Shown here in pieces: positions 32,093 through 47,000 of a stretch of 64,000 nt of DNA. How positions within the stretch are numbered: position 1 is the first letter of the stretch; the number at the start of each line of letters is the position of its first letter. Position numbers and translations under genes: made by a program. Source of the stretch: Trichobilharzia regenti (taxonomy: Eukaryota; Platyhelminthes; Trematoda; Strigeidida; Schistosomatidae); NCBI GenBank assembly GCA_944472135.2, contig OX235262.1, positions 166,097,509-166,161,508 on the forward strand. The letters run 5' to 3'. The notes under the pieces were generated by a model. The model was not told where the DNA came from and searched no databases. It saw only the letters and a list, made by a program, of their open reading frames with translations.

Positions 32093-35000
32093 CTATCAAA
32101 TGAAAAGTGTACAAAATACCAGTTGTATCATAAATTTAGAAATACTTTTAATGAAGATGCATAGTAAAATAATAATAATAATAATTTGCTTTATTCCAAA
32201 AACAGTACTAGTGGTACAGTGTGGAATTTTCAGCATTTATCTACAATATTGCATCTAATTTTATTGAATGTTTAAAAGGATTATTTCAAAAAAATATATA
32301 AAAACAACAACAAAAACAAAAAACACAAAATAGCAAAAAAAATGCGAAAAAATACCAAGAAGTAGAATGGAAAATAAACTACAATAACAAATAATATCTC
32401 AGTATTGAGTAGTGGAAGCTATGATATGTGCATGCTTGGTGAACAGTAAAACTGTAATCATACAAGAAGTTTTGAAATGATATTAAGAATGTTTATAGCC
32501 AAGATGACCAGTTAATTTGATTGAACAACACTGAACATTCATAAAATAGACATTTCAGGGTTTTTATTGTCAGGTCTAATGTGGTGTTTGTTGTAGTAGT
32601 GTGAGTAATCCTGCATAATACAAAATTTAAAGATGATGATAATGGCGTTCACAACCAAGATTGTCAATTAATATTGCCGAACAAAAAACAATCACAAAAC
32701 TAATATTACATGATGGTTAATGACAGGACAATTTTGTAATACTCATAATGATAATATATATGTGGAACCAGTAGATACACAAAAGAAGGAATAGAATAAA
32801 GAATGAAAGGTAAGCCAATGATAATAATTTAGGTAGCCAAGTATGTTTAAGAAGGTGTTCACTATAGAATACAAATAAGAGGTAAATAAAAGAGCCAAAA
32901 TTATATTAATAACAACAAAGCAAGTCATAGGTTTCGCGCTTAACATTGTCTCTGTCACTTAGATCACGAGGCAAATATGGTATTGTTGAGTTCCTATACT
33001 TGGTTGTACGGGCATATATTATTTTGTACTGATTTCTGGTTCTACCTGATGAGATACAAGGAGAGAGTTGGGAATAGAGGGAGTGCTGGGGATTGGAAAA
33101 TATGGTTTTAGACCATTCAGATACCTTACTACTAATGTAGTGACGAGCTGACTGAGTTTTACACCACTAGTCCTACTCTACTAATTACCTTCAACATCCT
33201 TCTCAGGATGGCATAGTCCTTTTTCGGTAGCCCAGGAAAGACTAATGGGGGAGCTGTAAAGTAGAATAGGTAAGATACGAGAGTTGACAAATTATAAAAG
33301 TAGAGGTTGGTTGATTTCAGATAGTCTGAGTTTCTTAATGTAGTAGGTTAGACGGAACACTTTTTATAAATCATTTGGATATGAGATGATCAAGTAAGGT
33401 CGGAAGACAGAACTAATCCGAGGTATTTTGCATTAGGCTTAGTTTCAATTTTAGTCCCCTCAATGCTACGGGCTTCATGAGTACGAAAATATTGCCACTG
33501 ACCTCAACTTCTTAATCATAAACTCGTGTAGAATCAACTTTTTTTTAAGGTGAAAGTGTTTACAAACTTATATCAGTTTGCATTAGCACCGATCAGATGT
33601 ATAGATATTGGGACAACTGGATTTTTAAGCGATTAAACTACTGTCTACTCATAGGCGTGGGAATCTTATGGCACATTATATGCAGTTCCAGTAATTCACC
33701 GTTTACCATAGCTAGGGAGTTCCAGAGCAGGATAAAATAAAAATCGAGCATGGGATTGTTTACAATAAGTTTCACGACGTGACTTCATTTCTTAGAAATT
33801 CAGCATCCATATTCATATACTATATGATTGGCTGCAGAACTATATGCATGTAATGCATGAGATCAGCAATATATGAAAATAGAGTTTACTACTAGATTCC
33901 TAGTAGAATAGATAATTGATTGGTGTCTGAATTATTATGACTTTTATTGTTTCTTTGGGCTCTTAGTGATCCATAGGGCTTCAACAGAATATCTTCTTTC
34001 CACCCTGTTGTCTGCAGTCCTCTTTAGCTCGCCCCACAATTGCCTCTTCTTCATACAACCTTCCTCATGTCACACTCGGAATCATACATGAATCATCGTT
34101 TTCACATTGGTTCCACTCGAATGGTGACCTGGAGTGCAATGTGACTCAACTATCTCCTCAGAATCTGTCCTACTCATCTTCATTTTCTTGGGAGTATTTA
34201 TTGAGCAATAGGTTCTTGAGTAGTTCGTGCGTTGCCAAAGTTTTTTCTGGTCAGTTATTTCTGGCTGGCTAGCAATCTGATCTTCACTATGGAGTCAGAG
34301 AAGTCAGCTGTTGATAACAGTCTGCAGTGGTCTGTTGGAAGTTCTTTTCGTGAAGCCCAGGTCACGTTTCTGAGTAATATAGAAGAACTGATTGAATGAC
34401 TTAACATTGGTGTTGAAAATCCGAATATTATTTTTTTTATGCTGACTGAGTGCCGAAGATCCCCGAAATGATTTCAGAGCAGTGAATTGTCTACTTTACC
34501 TTTCCGATTCTGGTTTTGACATTCTCATTCGTTCTGTAGTCCATGGTTAAAACGATGCTGCCTGGTTAGATAAGTGAAGGAACTGACCTTACTCGAATTT
34601 CTCCTGTTAATAGTGACTATTTCTTGCTGTTGTTGTTGTTGGCTGGCGGCCTGCTTAAATCATTGGGCTACCAAAATTACTTTCCTCCAAAATGCTTAAT
34701 TTCATCTGGATTTATCGTTGTTTTAATCTTGCAGTTATATCAAATGACCTATACATAAACTTGCGCGGTGATTTAACTTTCTCCCAAATTATTACTTTAC
34801 ATGTGAATCCTGTGTGAAGAAAAAAGTACTTTGGAACTGAATATGCTGAAAATTTTTGTACCGTATACTAGCATACCGTCTTAAATAAAGCTTTACCATT
34901 ATTATTATTATTATTATTATTCATCACCCCCGTCTTCTCTGTGTTCACTTGAAGTCCTGTCTTCGCTGGTGACTTCTGTCAACTTGTTGGTTTTCGTCTG

Positions 35001-38000
35001 TAGATCTTCAAGTTTGTGTGACAACAGACATAAATCAAGCGCGAAATCCAGATCTTATGGAGTCTTCCTCATATCTTCTCGCTTCCCACAGTCTGACGTG
35101 TAATCCAGTTGATCCCAGTTAGGTGTATCATCGGTTATAGTAGACAGCCTTATCTTACTAATGTATTCACTTGAGACGCCTTACAGAGTTTTGCATTGTG
35201 GACCACGTGGCACGCTCCACTGTAATATAGCTGCCTAATGAAGTTGAAATAGATTTAGGGCACTCTAAAGCGTTGAAGTAGTTTCAGAATCCATTCGAGG
35301 TCAAGGCTATCGAAGGCTTCTCCCAAAACGATGAAGCCAAGGCAGAGGTTTAACTGGAATTCTGTGTTCTATCCCATATTCTTGTACACTGTCGTAATTT
35401 GATCCTCACATGAGTTGCCCTTCTTGAATTCAGCTTCTTCAGATCGAAGTCTTGCATTCAATGTATCTTTTATTCTCTCCAGGATGACGCGACTTATTAT
35501 TTTACTTGGAGCGGATAAGAGCTGGTTCTTGCACAGGCCTAATTTGGCCTTCCTTGGTAGTTTCGAAAGGTTACCTTAATTCCGGCAGGTAGGTACATCT
35601 TCCTTTTAATCGCTTTGCAATAATGGCGTGAGTACAACTGCTACAGACTCTGGGTCCGTTTTCAGTGTATCGGGAGGAATTCCGTCTGCGCTTACTGCCT
35701 TTCCGGACTTCAGTAGCTAGATCACATTTACGATTTCTGCTTTCGCTTGAGGATTGCTGTCCACTGACAGGCAGTTCTGTGCTTGCTACTGGTGGTATTT
35801 TTGGGCGAATTGCAAGTGATGGTCGATTCAAGAGTTCCTTAAAGTGATCAGCCTACTGTTTTGTTTGTTTCTCCTCCTCGGTAATTAGGTTCCCTTCACC
35901 ATTCTTTATAGGTTTCATCTACATTGATCTCTTCCCGGATTGAGACCTGGTTATCTGAAACAATGTTCTCAGGTCTCTGTGACCTGCACCCTGACTGTTC
36001 TGCCTCAGTTGCAAGTGTCTTAGAACTGTCTCTTGTCTCTTCTAGCACTCTTCTTCACTTCTTTCTTGATTCAGTGCAGTGTACATTGAACTCAGCTTTT
36101 CCTTCTGTTGTCTATCTTTGCATTGAGTCATTTTCTCTCTCTTCTATTAGCTTCCAGGCATCCGTTGCGATCGATTCCTTGTCTTGCCCCTTCTTTCTTC
36201 CTGGAACGGCCGTATACGTTTCCTTGGACATCACCTGCAGAGGGGTAGTTCCAGTGTCGTTCCGCACAGATTTCCTCAGTGATGCCATGTAGTGTCTCCG
36301 ACTTTGCTCTGATCTGATCTGTAATGAAGGTATCCCCTGTAGCTTTGTCTTTCAGTTTTTGAATGTTTAACTTGAATTACAGTGGCCTGTCTCCAGCTGT
36401 TTTCAAGGATTTCAGCTTCACCTTGAAGGTTCCTTGAACTAGATGATGGTCTGAGCCCAAATCTGCTCCTCTTCTCAACTCTTTATCTAACAAGCTAGCT
36501 GCGTCTTCACTTCCTTGAGATTGATATCAAATCTATCTAGGTCGTAGTGTGTCCGTCAGGCAAAATCCATGTTGCTTTGTGTATATCCTTGTGCTTATAC
36601 ACTCTGCTGCCAATCACCAAATCATTAAAAGCGCAGAAGTCTGCGAATAATTCTACGTTCTCATTCATTTCTTCGAGCCAGAGCCTCTCGACCCAAGATG
36701 AGTTCTCTTCCTGTATTATCTTCTCCCATTCATATATTGGGCATTCATATTACCTATGAGGATTTTGATATCACCATTTGGGATGTTGTCCATTACTGTT
36801 TGTATTTGTCTGTAAAAACCTTCCTTCTTCTCTTGTTCCGCCCTGTTTGCAGCATTTGATAATTGTGACCTTCCTTCTTTTGAGTGGGATCTAATTATCA
36901 TTATTGTGTAGGAAGGGATTAGTTCCCACTGCATTAGAGCTTCCGCCGCCACTAGTGACATCATGATAGCGATTCACTACCTAAGTGTGATCGTGGTTGT
37001 AGTTAGGGCAACCACACTGGAGTAGACTACCGACTCATCAGTTGACAGTTTTGACAGTCCACATCTATTCCATCTGCTCTCACAGATACCCAGCAATTCT
37101 AGACCATATCTTCGTTTTTCTTTGGCTACCTAGGCAGCCTTACCAGCCTTGTATATTGTACCTACATTCCACGTGCTCATTCTTATTCTTGCTGTCATGG
37201 GAAGAAGACATTGGCTGGCTGACTGACTTCCCGAAGGCTTTCACCAGCCAGCGTTATTTCACCTCTTCGATTCCAGCAACAAATAAATTTGCTTTTATAT
37301 TTTTAGTAATTTTGTTGCGCGTTGAAGTTCCTGTATCAATCTAATGGACTTTAGGGGGTAGAATTACTGCCTCCTAGCCTAATCCTCCATATTTTCCTGG
37401 GCTTGAGATCAGCTAGAAAACTAGCGAGCTAGTCAACTAGGTGAGGTTAAACCTGACGCTATATGAGTTAAAATTTCTGGACGGTCAAGGAGGTGATTTG
37501 GAATGAGCAACTGACAACCTCGCTTCTTCAGTCAATGCAATATCACAATCTCATATGTTGATTTTCTCTTCTTACCAAATAATCTAAGCCTAACCTCTAT
37601 ATTACTCACCATATTATAGCACATAACAAGAGGGACAGAACGCAGATATCTGCTGTGAAAGACAGCTAGTCTTTTCGTATGATAATTTGTTTCTCTTAAT
37701 CAGCTCATATAATCTTTCTAAAACTATAGGATATATACGTATTTCTTTTGACATCGGGCGAACCAAATCAAATTCGAATTCGAGACTACATATAACAGTA
37801 TTCATCAACCAAGAAATCGCTAAAATAATATACTGAATATAGGTCAACTTTCTTTCAAGATAATTTTCCCTCTTAGCTTATAAAACTAGACTAAAGGTAT
37901 CCGAAATGAAACATACAATTAAAATCTACTTAGAGAACAGTGTGTTTCAAGGATTTTGAATTAGTCTCGGAAGTGTTTTTTTTTGCTTTCCTCTCTTTTT

Positions 38001-41000
38001 CACTACCAGAGATAAATTTATGTAGATCGGTAGAGTAGGATAGAGAAAATTCATTTTGGCCAAGAATAACTCTAATGATACAAATGGATGAAATATAAGT
38101 AGTGTAAAGAAATATTATTCTAATTAATTATTGTACACATTTTCTTTGCCTATTAATACAAACATGTACACAGAAAAGCAAAATTTCCATTGCTATTAAA
38201 GTGTTGTGTTTGGTGACTTAAAATAGCGGTCTTTGTACTATTTAGCTCACAATGGCTGATTAATCATACATTCACACACACAGTTTTCAAAGGTAAGAAA
38301 GTGCCTATACAAAATAATTTCTTCTAATGGGAATCAAAACAAATAAAGGGAAATGCGTTCAAATAATAGCAATTAAATTGACATGTATAAGTGGAGACTT
38401 TCATCCTGTTGTCTTATTCACAAACCTCATAATATGTATGAGCGCTTGTATACATACGGGGAAATATCCACTGGTTTGTAGTTTCCTCTAAATATTCTCA
38501 TACTCTTATATAACTTTCAAGGTAAATAAGAGTGAAATTGACTTAAAAACAAGCTCTTTGACATAAGTGAGTGAAGGTGTAAGAGGGCAGCGAAAAGCAT
38601 TGAGAAGCAATTCTATAAGGCATTTCATTTTCTCAAGTATAATACAATCATATATAAAGGCACGAGTATTTTTGATTTCTAGCCACCTATTTTTAAAAAC
38701 AATTTTGTTCAAGCGTCTTCTTTTTTCTTGATAATAATCTATGGTTCACATTTTGACTGTTTGGTAGTGATGGGAATTATTTAAGAAATTCATTTAGTCT
38801 ATTCAAGTATGCAGTGTAGTGTAGGGTAGTGTATGTAAATTGAATTGTTCGGAATTGTTTGAATTGGGTGTGATTGACAATTTAAACAAATAACTGGATA
38901 ATTTCAGCAATAATTAATAATTATTCCCTTGGATTCTGAGGGGGAACATAAGGTTTCAACAGCACATCCAGAGTTTGTCTAGCTCTCTATGGTCCTTTCT
39001 AGCTGGCTGCACGAATGATCGTAGGCTGTCATCTCCTTCGCCTCAAGCGATATCCTCCATGTCACTCTGGCACTCAAGCCAAACTCGTTCGTTGTTTCCC
39101 ACTCAACTTCCACTTGAGTGATGTCCTGGATTGTAATATCATCCAACGGTCTCCTCAGCGTATGTCTCATCTGAATGCATTTTCTTCTGTACATTTGTTG
39201 AGGAACAGGTTCTTTGTTGGTCCCAGTTCTCAGATTTTCTTGTTGAGAATTCATTCTGGCTTGCTGGCCATCTGATCGTCACTTGGAGGGTTGAGAAGGC
39301 AGCTCTTGATAAAAGTCTGCAGCTGGCTGTTAGGAATGGTGTTCGTGAAGTGTTCGCCAATTTTATGACTCATACAGAAGAATTGATTGACTGTCTTAGC
39401 TTTGATGTTGAAAATCCTAATTTTGTTCTTTATACTGGGTGTAGAAGATTTTCAAACTGATTTCAGAGTGATGAAGGTATGTCTCGCCTTTCCAGTTCTG
39501 GCTATCACATCCCCATCCCTGATGTAGTCCATAGTTGGAACGATTCTGCGTGACGTCTTTCAAATTTCTTCTGCTGGTAGTGAATGGTGCTTGTTGCTAT
39601 TGTTGGTCGCTGGGTATCTTCATCACTTCCGCCTTCTCAATGTTCACTGTTGGTAGTTCATGTGAGGTAATTTCCCAAAATGTGCATTATGACAATTTGA
39701 TAATCCCAGTATGATGACTGATAGACACTGCTGTTTAACGTAGGGGTTTCTAGATAATAATATCGCCAAAGGTATATTCACAATTCTTTTTGAATAAAGC
39801 AAGAACAACAGTGGTTTGTGCAGAATAACATGGTGCCATTATTTATTTCGTTGGCTTCTTCATCAGCTGCTTGCAGCCTAAATAAATTATGAGGTTTACG
39901 TACATAAAAGTTTCAGCATACTTACAAATTTTGCATGCCGTCAGCTGACAAAAGGTTCCACAATTAGTGAACAGTGCTCAGAGAATTGCGCTTATATATT
40001 TTTTTATACAGGCAGTTCAAGTTTAAACAAAATAAATGTATGCATACAGTGGTAAAAGAGTTATGTAATGAAGAAGAAATATGCGTTAGATACAGATTGA
40101 CTAATAAATTAAGTAACAATGTACTGAGTTGAACTCAAGTCATAGAAACAAGAGACAGGCAAAATTACAGATTATAAAAGGGGTGAGGTTAAAGACAAAG
40201 ATTACGGAATCAGATGAAAGAACAAAGACATCCAGTTACCATGGCAAGGCAAGACTAATAACTGCTTCTTTCTGAACACATAAATCTGGTTTCAAGCGTT
40301 TGATAGAAATTAGTTCGGCAAAATTGAGAAGAATGGAACTCATTTGCCTATCGATAATTTTCAAGGATGTCTCGATATCTACCTCATGACCCGTGTCGAG
40401 GAGATGTCTAGTAATAGCGCTACTATAAGAGTTTATTCCCTTGAGACGTAGGCTTTTCGGCACATGTTCAGAAAATCGGAGGTGTGCCTATCTTTCTGTT
40501 CTCCCGATGTAACTGCTCCTGCAGATACACGTAAATTTGTATACACAGTTTGAGTTAGCATGAGAAGGGTATCTATCGACTTTTGACTGCACCAAAGAGC
40601 ATGTTGTTCGATGGAAGGGAACCAAATTTGATGCAGGATAGGCTCTGGCTAGTGACATTCTCAGTCTTCTGTTGACCATTTCTGCAATGTTTTTACCTCT
40701 AAAATCTACTTGAATGAAGACAAGCTTTTTTGATTGTTGGATGAAATAACTGTAAAATACCAGTGGAAATAATCTTTTATGAACCTGCCTAGGTCTATTT
40801 CTTTATGCTGTGTATAAACCTTGGAAAACAGGTCGTTATTTATAATACATTAAATTACAGCATAAATTTTTCTGCCTTCAGGGAGCTGAACATTTAAATG
40901 TTAGATTTAAGAAGTTCTGACTGATTTCAAAATATATTTCACTGCAAACCGACACTACTTACAGAACCATTGAAAACTAGAAAACATGGAATGGGTGTTT

Positions 41001-44000
41001 CATCCTAATTTTAGATTCTTCAGCAGTATATAATTATGATCGCACCAGAGGTCAAACTCAAGACCTTCAAGTTACAAGGTGAACAGACCTTGAGATTTAT
41101 CAAACTTCTATAAATGCAACATTTAGAAATTAGTCCGTTGCTCATCAATGGCTAGGTACAACACGACATTTCTGAAGTGCTAATATTTGTGAAGATATGA
41201 TCTTACTTATTAAGAGATACTTTTCATGCCATTCACAGTCAGATGTAACCATAACTCTTCTCGATCGTCAGAATCAAAATGTTATTTTCCTGTCAAAAAT
41301 ATGTCAAATAGTGAAAGACAGTAAGTGTTTCTGTGCTTCCGAATCCATCGAAGAATGAACAAGCGATTATTCCACCCTCATTATAGCTTGAATCCCATTT
41401 GATGTTATTCATTTTCACACAGTGTTATTGTAAACAACTGGAATAATTCAAGTTTTAAAAAAAATAACTCACTTCAGTTTCACTAATGGTTATTGGATGG
41501 TTGAGTATAATCCAGGTTACTGTTTCTTGACATGGAGGAAACGGCAGTGATCCTTCATAAGTCATAAACTCATGAGTTGATGTTAATAAAGAACGTAGTT
41601 CAAGACCTTTCAGTTGGAATCTTTCTCCTAGACAATAATGTTAATAAATAGCGAAAAAAATATATACTGAAAACAGGTTTTTAAGCAAACAATATTATCA
41701 CAATAAATAAGAAAACACATTCATCATTAACATCAAAATTAAGCAACAAGTTAAATTACTCAACTAAACACCAGTTTTATGAAGAATAACGAACCAAATT
41801 ATGTGAGATGTAACTGGAAATATCTTCTGAAGCTGAATAACCTGATAGAATGATAGAAATAGCGCTATTAAACCATGATTTATACACATTTAAGTGCTTT
41901 GGACTTAAAATTGAGGCGAGAGAATTTCGCTTTATGAAAGAACGGTATTACAGTTGTGTTAATTTGATAAGAAACGGAATGATACCATACTACTTACTGG
42001 ATGATGTTTTAGGCCCAGCTTATTGCTCACAGTCATATTATCGCAACAACTCCGTTAATGTATTTCAGTAGTTTTATACTGTTTACTTCAAATCTCTGGG
42101 ACCAGTCTTGCATTGTTTTACTTGTATTGTAAAATGCGCCTTCTCTTCGATGAATAAAGATTCAGGGGTTAGCCCCGCTTTCCACCTTTACTGATCTGCT
42201 GATCTGTGGTTACGTGCCATTTTAAGCTATGTTAGTTTGTCAGTGCATTGAAAGTAGTAGCTTAAAATCCTTCTGATAACCTATCTTTTTGGGGGTGTAC
42301 TTCTCTAAATTATGCTAAATGTCTGTTTTCTGACTACACAACTGACCCTGACCAGCTATTTCAGTTTGCGTAATCAATAGATAACTCACCATAGACAGGT
42401 AAAATTGTTCTCTTAGACTTATCTATGTGGATTTTAATCCGATAAAATTTGTCACTGACTAATTTGACTGATGGAATTCAGTCTTCACTAACACCAATGA
42501 CTGGCTACTCATTGATCGCTGTCCAACAAAAGTGTCCAGTACAGTCCTACCGGAGTTCAATCGCCAGACCAAACAGTTGAGTGGTTGTGCCTCTAACAGA
42601 AGTACTGCGTAACACAGGTTTGAACCTCAGAAAGGACCTGAGAACCTCGGAGACTGAAGATACGCCTTAAAGACTGGGAACTACCAACAAGCATGAAACT
42701 TAGGTAGTCGGCTTCCTTCCAATTACCTCCTACCATCTAATAAAATTACATCCTCAAGTGTTATCCTAATCTCATCGTTGATGGCAATTTTATGTTAAAA
42801 ATATAGAGGTGTTGAATCATTTCTCAATTGTTTTTTGATAGCCACTAAAATTGGTATCACTTATTCTTGTCTGTGTGCTTTTCTGGAAAATAACTGTAAT
42901 ATGACTGTGTGTCTTCCGCATATTTTATTTCCTGGCTTAAATTCATAAGTTTACTGATTTTTTTGTCCTTCACGTTCCCTAGTGTGCTACCTGGAGTGTG
43001 GCAACTCGAAATGCTGCACTCCTGCTCAATGTTGAGACAAGTCAGTAAGTCACTCAGCATTGATTGGTGCAACGTAGGATTACATAAAATTAAAGTATTA
43101 GATGGGTTATATTGGATATCTGTACATAGTTTTAGTTATCAGTTATTTTATTTTCTTCTCTATTGTAAACAAACAAAAAGGTATCGGTAGCTGGATGTTT
43201 AGACAGTTCATAATGAAATGGATTCAATTGATGCTGACAGATAGTTTTCGAATTCTTGAGGTAAAAACACATTTTCTACAATCTTCTCCACTTCTTCATC
43301 CCAATACTCTCCAAGTGGAACATAGGCTTTCAGGCCTGCGGTTTGATGTTTCAGTAGCAGTAGTGCATTTTAAGGTGTTGAGTTGTTACTGTCAAGCTCA
43401 TTCTTTCCTCATTTACCGGGTTTAGTACTGGCTAAGTGAGGTTTAGGTGTTTGTCGGCCAGGTATCAAAAACCTGACCGCGTCATGCATATTATTTTTTA
43501 TTATTTATTGCTCCCTTAGGTTCCTAGTGGAACGTAGCGCTTCAACTGCACGTCTCCATTTGCTTCTGTCTCCTGCTGTGCTTTTCACCTGCATCCATGT
43601 TACTCCAGATTGTTTCAACTCCTCTCTTTTCACACGATCTCCTCCATGTTACTCTTGCACTGACAACCCACACACCGCTTCCCCTTCAACCTGGTTCTAC
43701 TCGAGCAATGGCCTGACACGCGCGCGATGTCACCCAGCGGTCTCCTCAGCGAGCGAGTGTCCAATCCATCCATCTCCACTTTCTCCTGCATATTTGTTGG
43801 TTGGCGATTGCTTCTTGTTCTGTTTGTTCCCATAGCTTCTTGTTGGTGATTCTTTCCAGTCCGGCCCGGCCATCTGATGTGATCTTCAGTATAGAGCCAG
43901 CGAAGACAGTTAGTTGTTGATAAAGGTCTAGTCTGCAACAGGCTGTTGTAGATATTCTTTGTGACCCACTCGCCAAGTTTCTCATCCGTATAGAAGAACT

Positions 44001-47000
44001 GACTTGACTTTTACATTGAAAATCCTACCGAATTTTGTTGTTGATGCTGGCTGAGTGACGACGATCTCCAGATTGGTTTCAGGTTGATGAATGTGTCTCT
44101 CGCCTTCCCGATCCTCGCTCGATTTGACACCCTCGTCCGCTCCTCCTGTAGGTGAGACAATGCTCCCTAGCTAGAAAAGTGAATGAAGTAACCTCTTCCA
44201 AATCTCTCTCGTAGATGTTTATGGTAGTTGGCGCTGGATGTTGCTGTTGTTTTTGTCTGTTGGTTGTTTTCATAACCTCTGTCTTATCTGTGCTCACCTA
44301 GAGTTCTGTCTTCGCCAGCTGCTTCTTCGACCAGTTTGTCGCTTGGTTTTCGCTTGTAAGTCTTCGATTGTGTGTGTGTGTGTGACATCAAGCATATATC
44401 ATCCACGCGCGAAATCCAGGTCTTCTAGATTCTTCACGTCGGTCCAGTATATCGCTGTCTGCTCGTTTCCCACTGTCTGACGCATAATGCAGTCAGTCCA
44501 CCACAATTAGGAATATCATTGGTGATGGATAATAAGCACCTTTGCCTGACTCCTGTGTTTACTCCAAACGCCTCGCTGTAACATAACATTACTGTATAAC
44601 ACTGGGAGCTTTTATCAAAACAAAATTTACCCATAATGGAATTACACTCTACCACAGTGCACAAGTTTTATTCTTATATCGCTGAATTTCCGTTGTGGAT
44701 CACTTGACATGTGCCGTTGTCGTACAACTGTTGAATAAGCGTGATGAATGTTTGGGGTACACCACAGTACTCGGGTAGTTTCCAAATTACTTCGCGGTCA
44801 ACGCTCTGTCGAAGGCCTTCTCAAAGTCTATAAAGTTGAGGTAGAGGTTTGATTGCCATTCCATGCTTTGTTCTGTGATGATGATGCGTAGAGTTGCAAT
44901 TTGGTCAGTACATGATTTGCCTGACTTTCCTGAATCCAGCTTGTTCTGGTCGGAGTTCTGTCTCCAGTGCGTCCTTTAATCTCTCCAGGATGATGCGACT
45001 CAGGATTTTACTTGGCGTCGACAGGAGCATGATTCCTCGCCAGTTCTTGCAGAGTGAGGCGTAAGTCGCCCTTCTTTGGTAGTTTCACGAGGTAACCTTT
45101 CCTCCAGTCAGTAGGCACCTTTCCCTCCTTCCAGACCTTTTGCAATAATGGAGTCAGCATGTCTGCTGTCGTCTCTGGGTCCGCTTTCAGTGCTTCAGGG
45201 GGTATTCCATCTGGTCCAGCTGCTTTTCCAGCTTTCAGAAGCTTGATTGCGTTCAAGACTTCAGCTCTCGTTGGAGGATTGGTGTCAACTTGCAGTTGTG
45301 TCGTGCTGTTGTTGGTATTTCTGGACGGGTTGCAGGTGATGGTCGGTTCAAGAGTCCTTTGAAGTGATCCGCCCATTGTTTAATCTGTTTTTCTTCCTTG
45401 GTAATTGGGTTCCCTTGGCTGTCTTTTATAGGTTTCGCTTGTGTTGATCTCTTCCCGGATAGAGATTTGGTTATCTGATATAGTGTCCTCAGGTCCCTTT
45501 TGCCTGCTGCCTTCTCAGCTTCAGTGGCCAGGTTGTCGTAGAATCGTCTTTTGTCCTTCCTAGCACTCTTCTTCACTTCTTTGTCCAGTGCTTTGTAAGT
45601 TGAGCTCAGCGTCTCCTTCTCCTGTCCGTCCTTGCATTGAATCATTTTCTCTTTCACCATTCTCCTCTCTTCTATTAATTTCCAAGTGTCCGTTGAGAGC
45701 CATTCCTTGTCTTGTCTCTTCTTTCTTCCTAGAACCGTTGAACACGTTTCGTTGAGAATCGCCTTCAGAGACTTCCAATGTTCTTCCACGCATGATTCTT
45801 CAGTGATGTCGCGTAGTGTTTCCTGCTTTGCTCTGACAGTTGCAGTGAAAGTGTCTTTTGTGGTTGTGTCCTTCAGTAATTGAGTGTTGAACTTGCATTG
45901 TGGCCTATCCCCAGCTATCCTCGAGGCTTTTAGTTTCACCTTGAAAGTCCCTTGTACTAGATAGTGGTCTGAACCCACATCTGCTCCTCTCCTTGACCTT
46001 GTGTCCAGTAGGCTCCGTCTCCACTTTCTTGAAATTGAGATGAAGTCTATTTGGTTCTTGGTGTTTCCATCTGGTGAAATCCATGTCGTCTTGTGTATAT
46101 CCTTGTGTTTGAACACACTACCACCAATCACCAAATCATTGAAGGCGCAGAAGTCTGAGAAGAGTTCACCATTGTCGTTCATTTCACCGAGGGCCTCACG
46201 ACCCATGGTGAGTTCTCTTCCTGTGTTGTCTCCTCCCAGCTTCGCATTCATGTCGCCCATCAGGATTTTGATATCGCCATTTGGGACGTTGTCCATTATT
46301 GCTTGTAGTTGTCTGTAGAACGCCTCCTTCTTCTCTTGTTCTGAGACGTTTGTAGGCGCATAGCATTGAATGACTGTAACTTTCCTTCCTTTTGAGTTGA
46401 ACCTGGCTGTCATTATCCTGGAGGAGATTGGTTCCCACTGCATGAGAGCTTTGGCTGCTGTTGGTGACATCATGATGGCCACTCCCTCGGTGTGCTCGTG
46501 GTTGTCCTCTGGGTGGCCGGAAAGATTACTGTCTCTCCAGTAGGTAGTTGGCACCTTCCAGTTCCGTTCCATCTGCTTTCGCAGATTCCCAACACTTCTA
46601 TTCTGTACCTTCTCATTTCAGCGGCTATCTGGGCAGCCTTTCCAGTTTCGTACATTGTACGAACATTCCAGGTACCCATCCTTACTTTTGCTTTCATCGA
46701 AAGAAGGCACATCGGCTGACTGGCTTCCCGAAGGCTTTCACCAGCCTGCGTCATTTCACTTCCCCGATTCCAGCGAAAAGTAAGGCTATTGCTTATGTTT
46801 TTAGAATTTTTAATATATTTATTCGTTGAAGTTTCTGTAGCGATTTGGTTGTTTTACAGGGGTGGAGTTGCTAGCACCACGCCCCAACCCTCCCTCTTTA
46901 CCCGGGCTTGGGACCGGCTAGAAAACTAGTAAGCTAGTAGCCTAGCAAGCTAGTATCCGGCGAGGTTGCGTCATGCATGGTTGATGAGTATTCCACCACA

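Noticed and set aside
35571..36292. Frames on the plus strand over the 33.9-37.4 kb SR2 copy
   Set aside because: Antisense shadows of the SR2 ORF.
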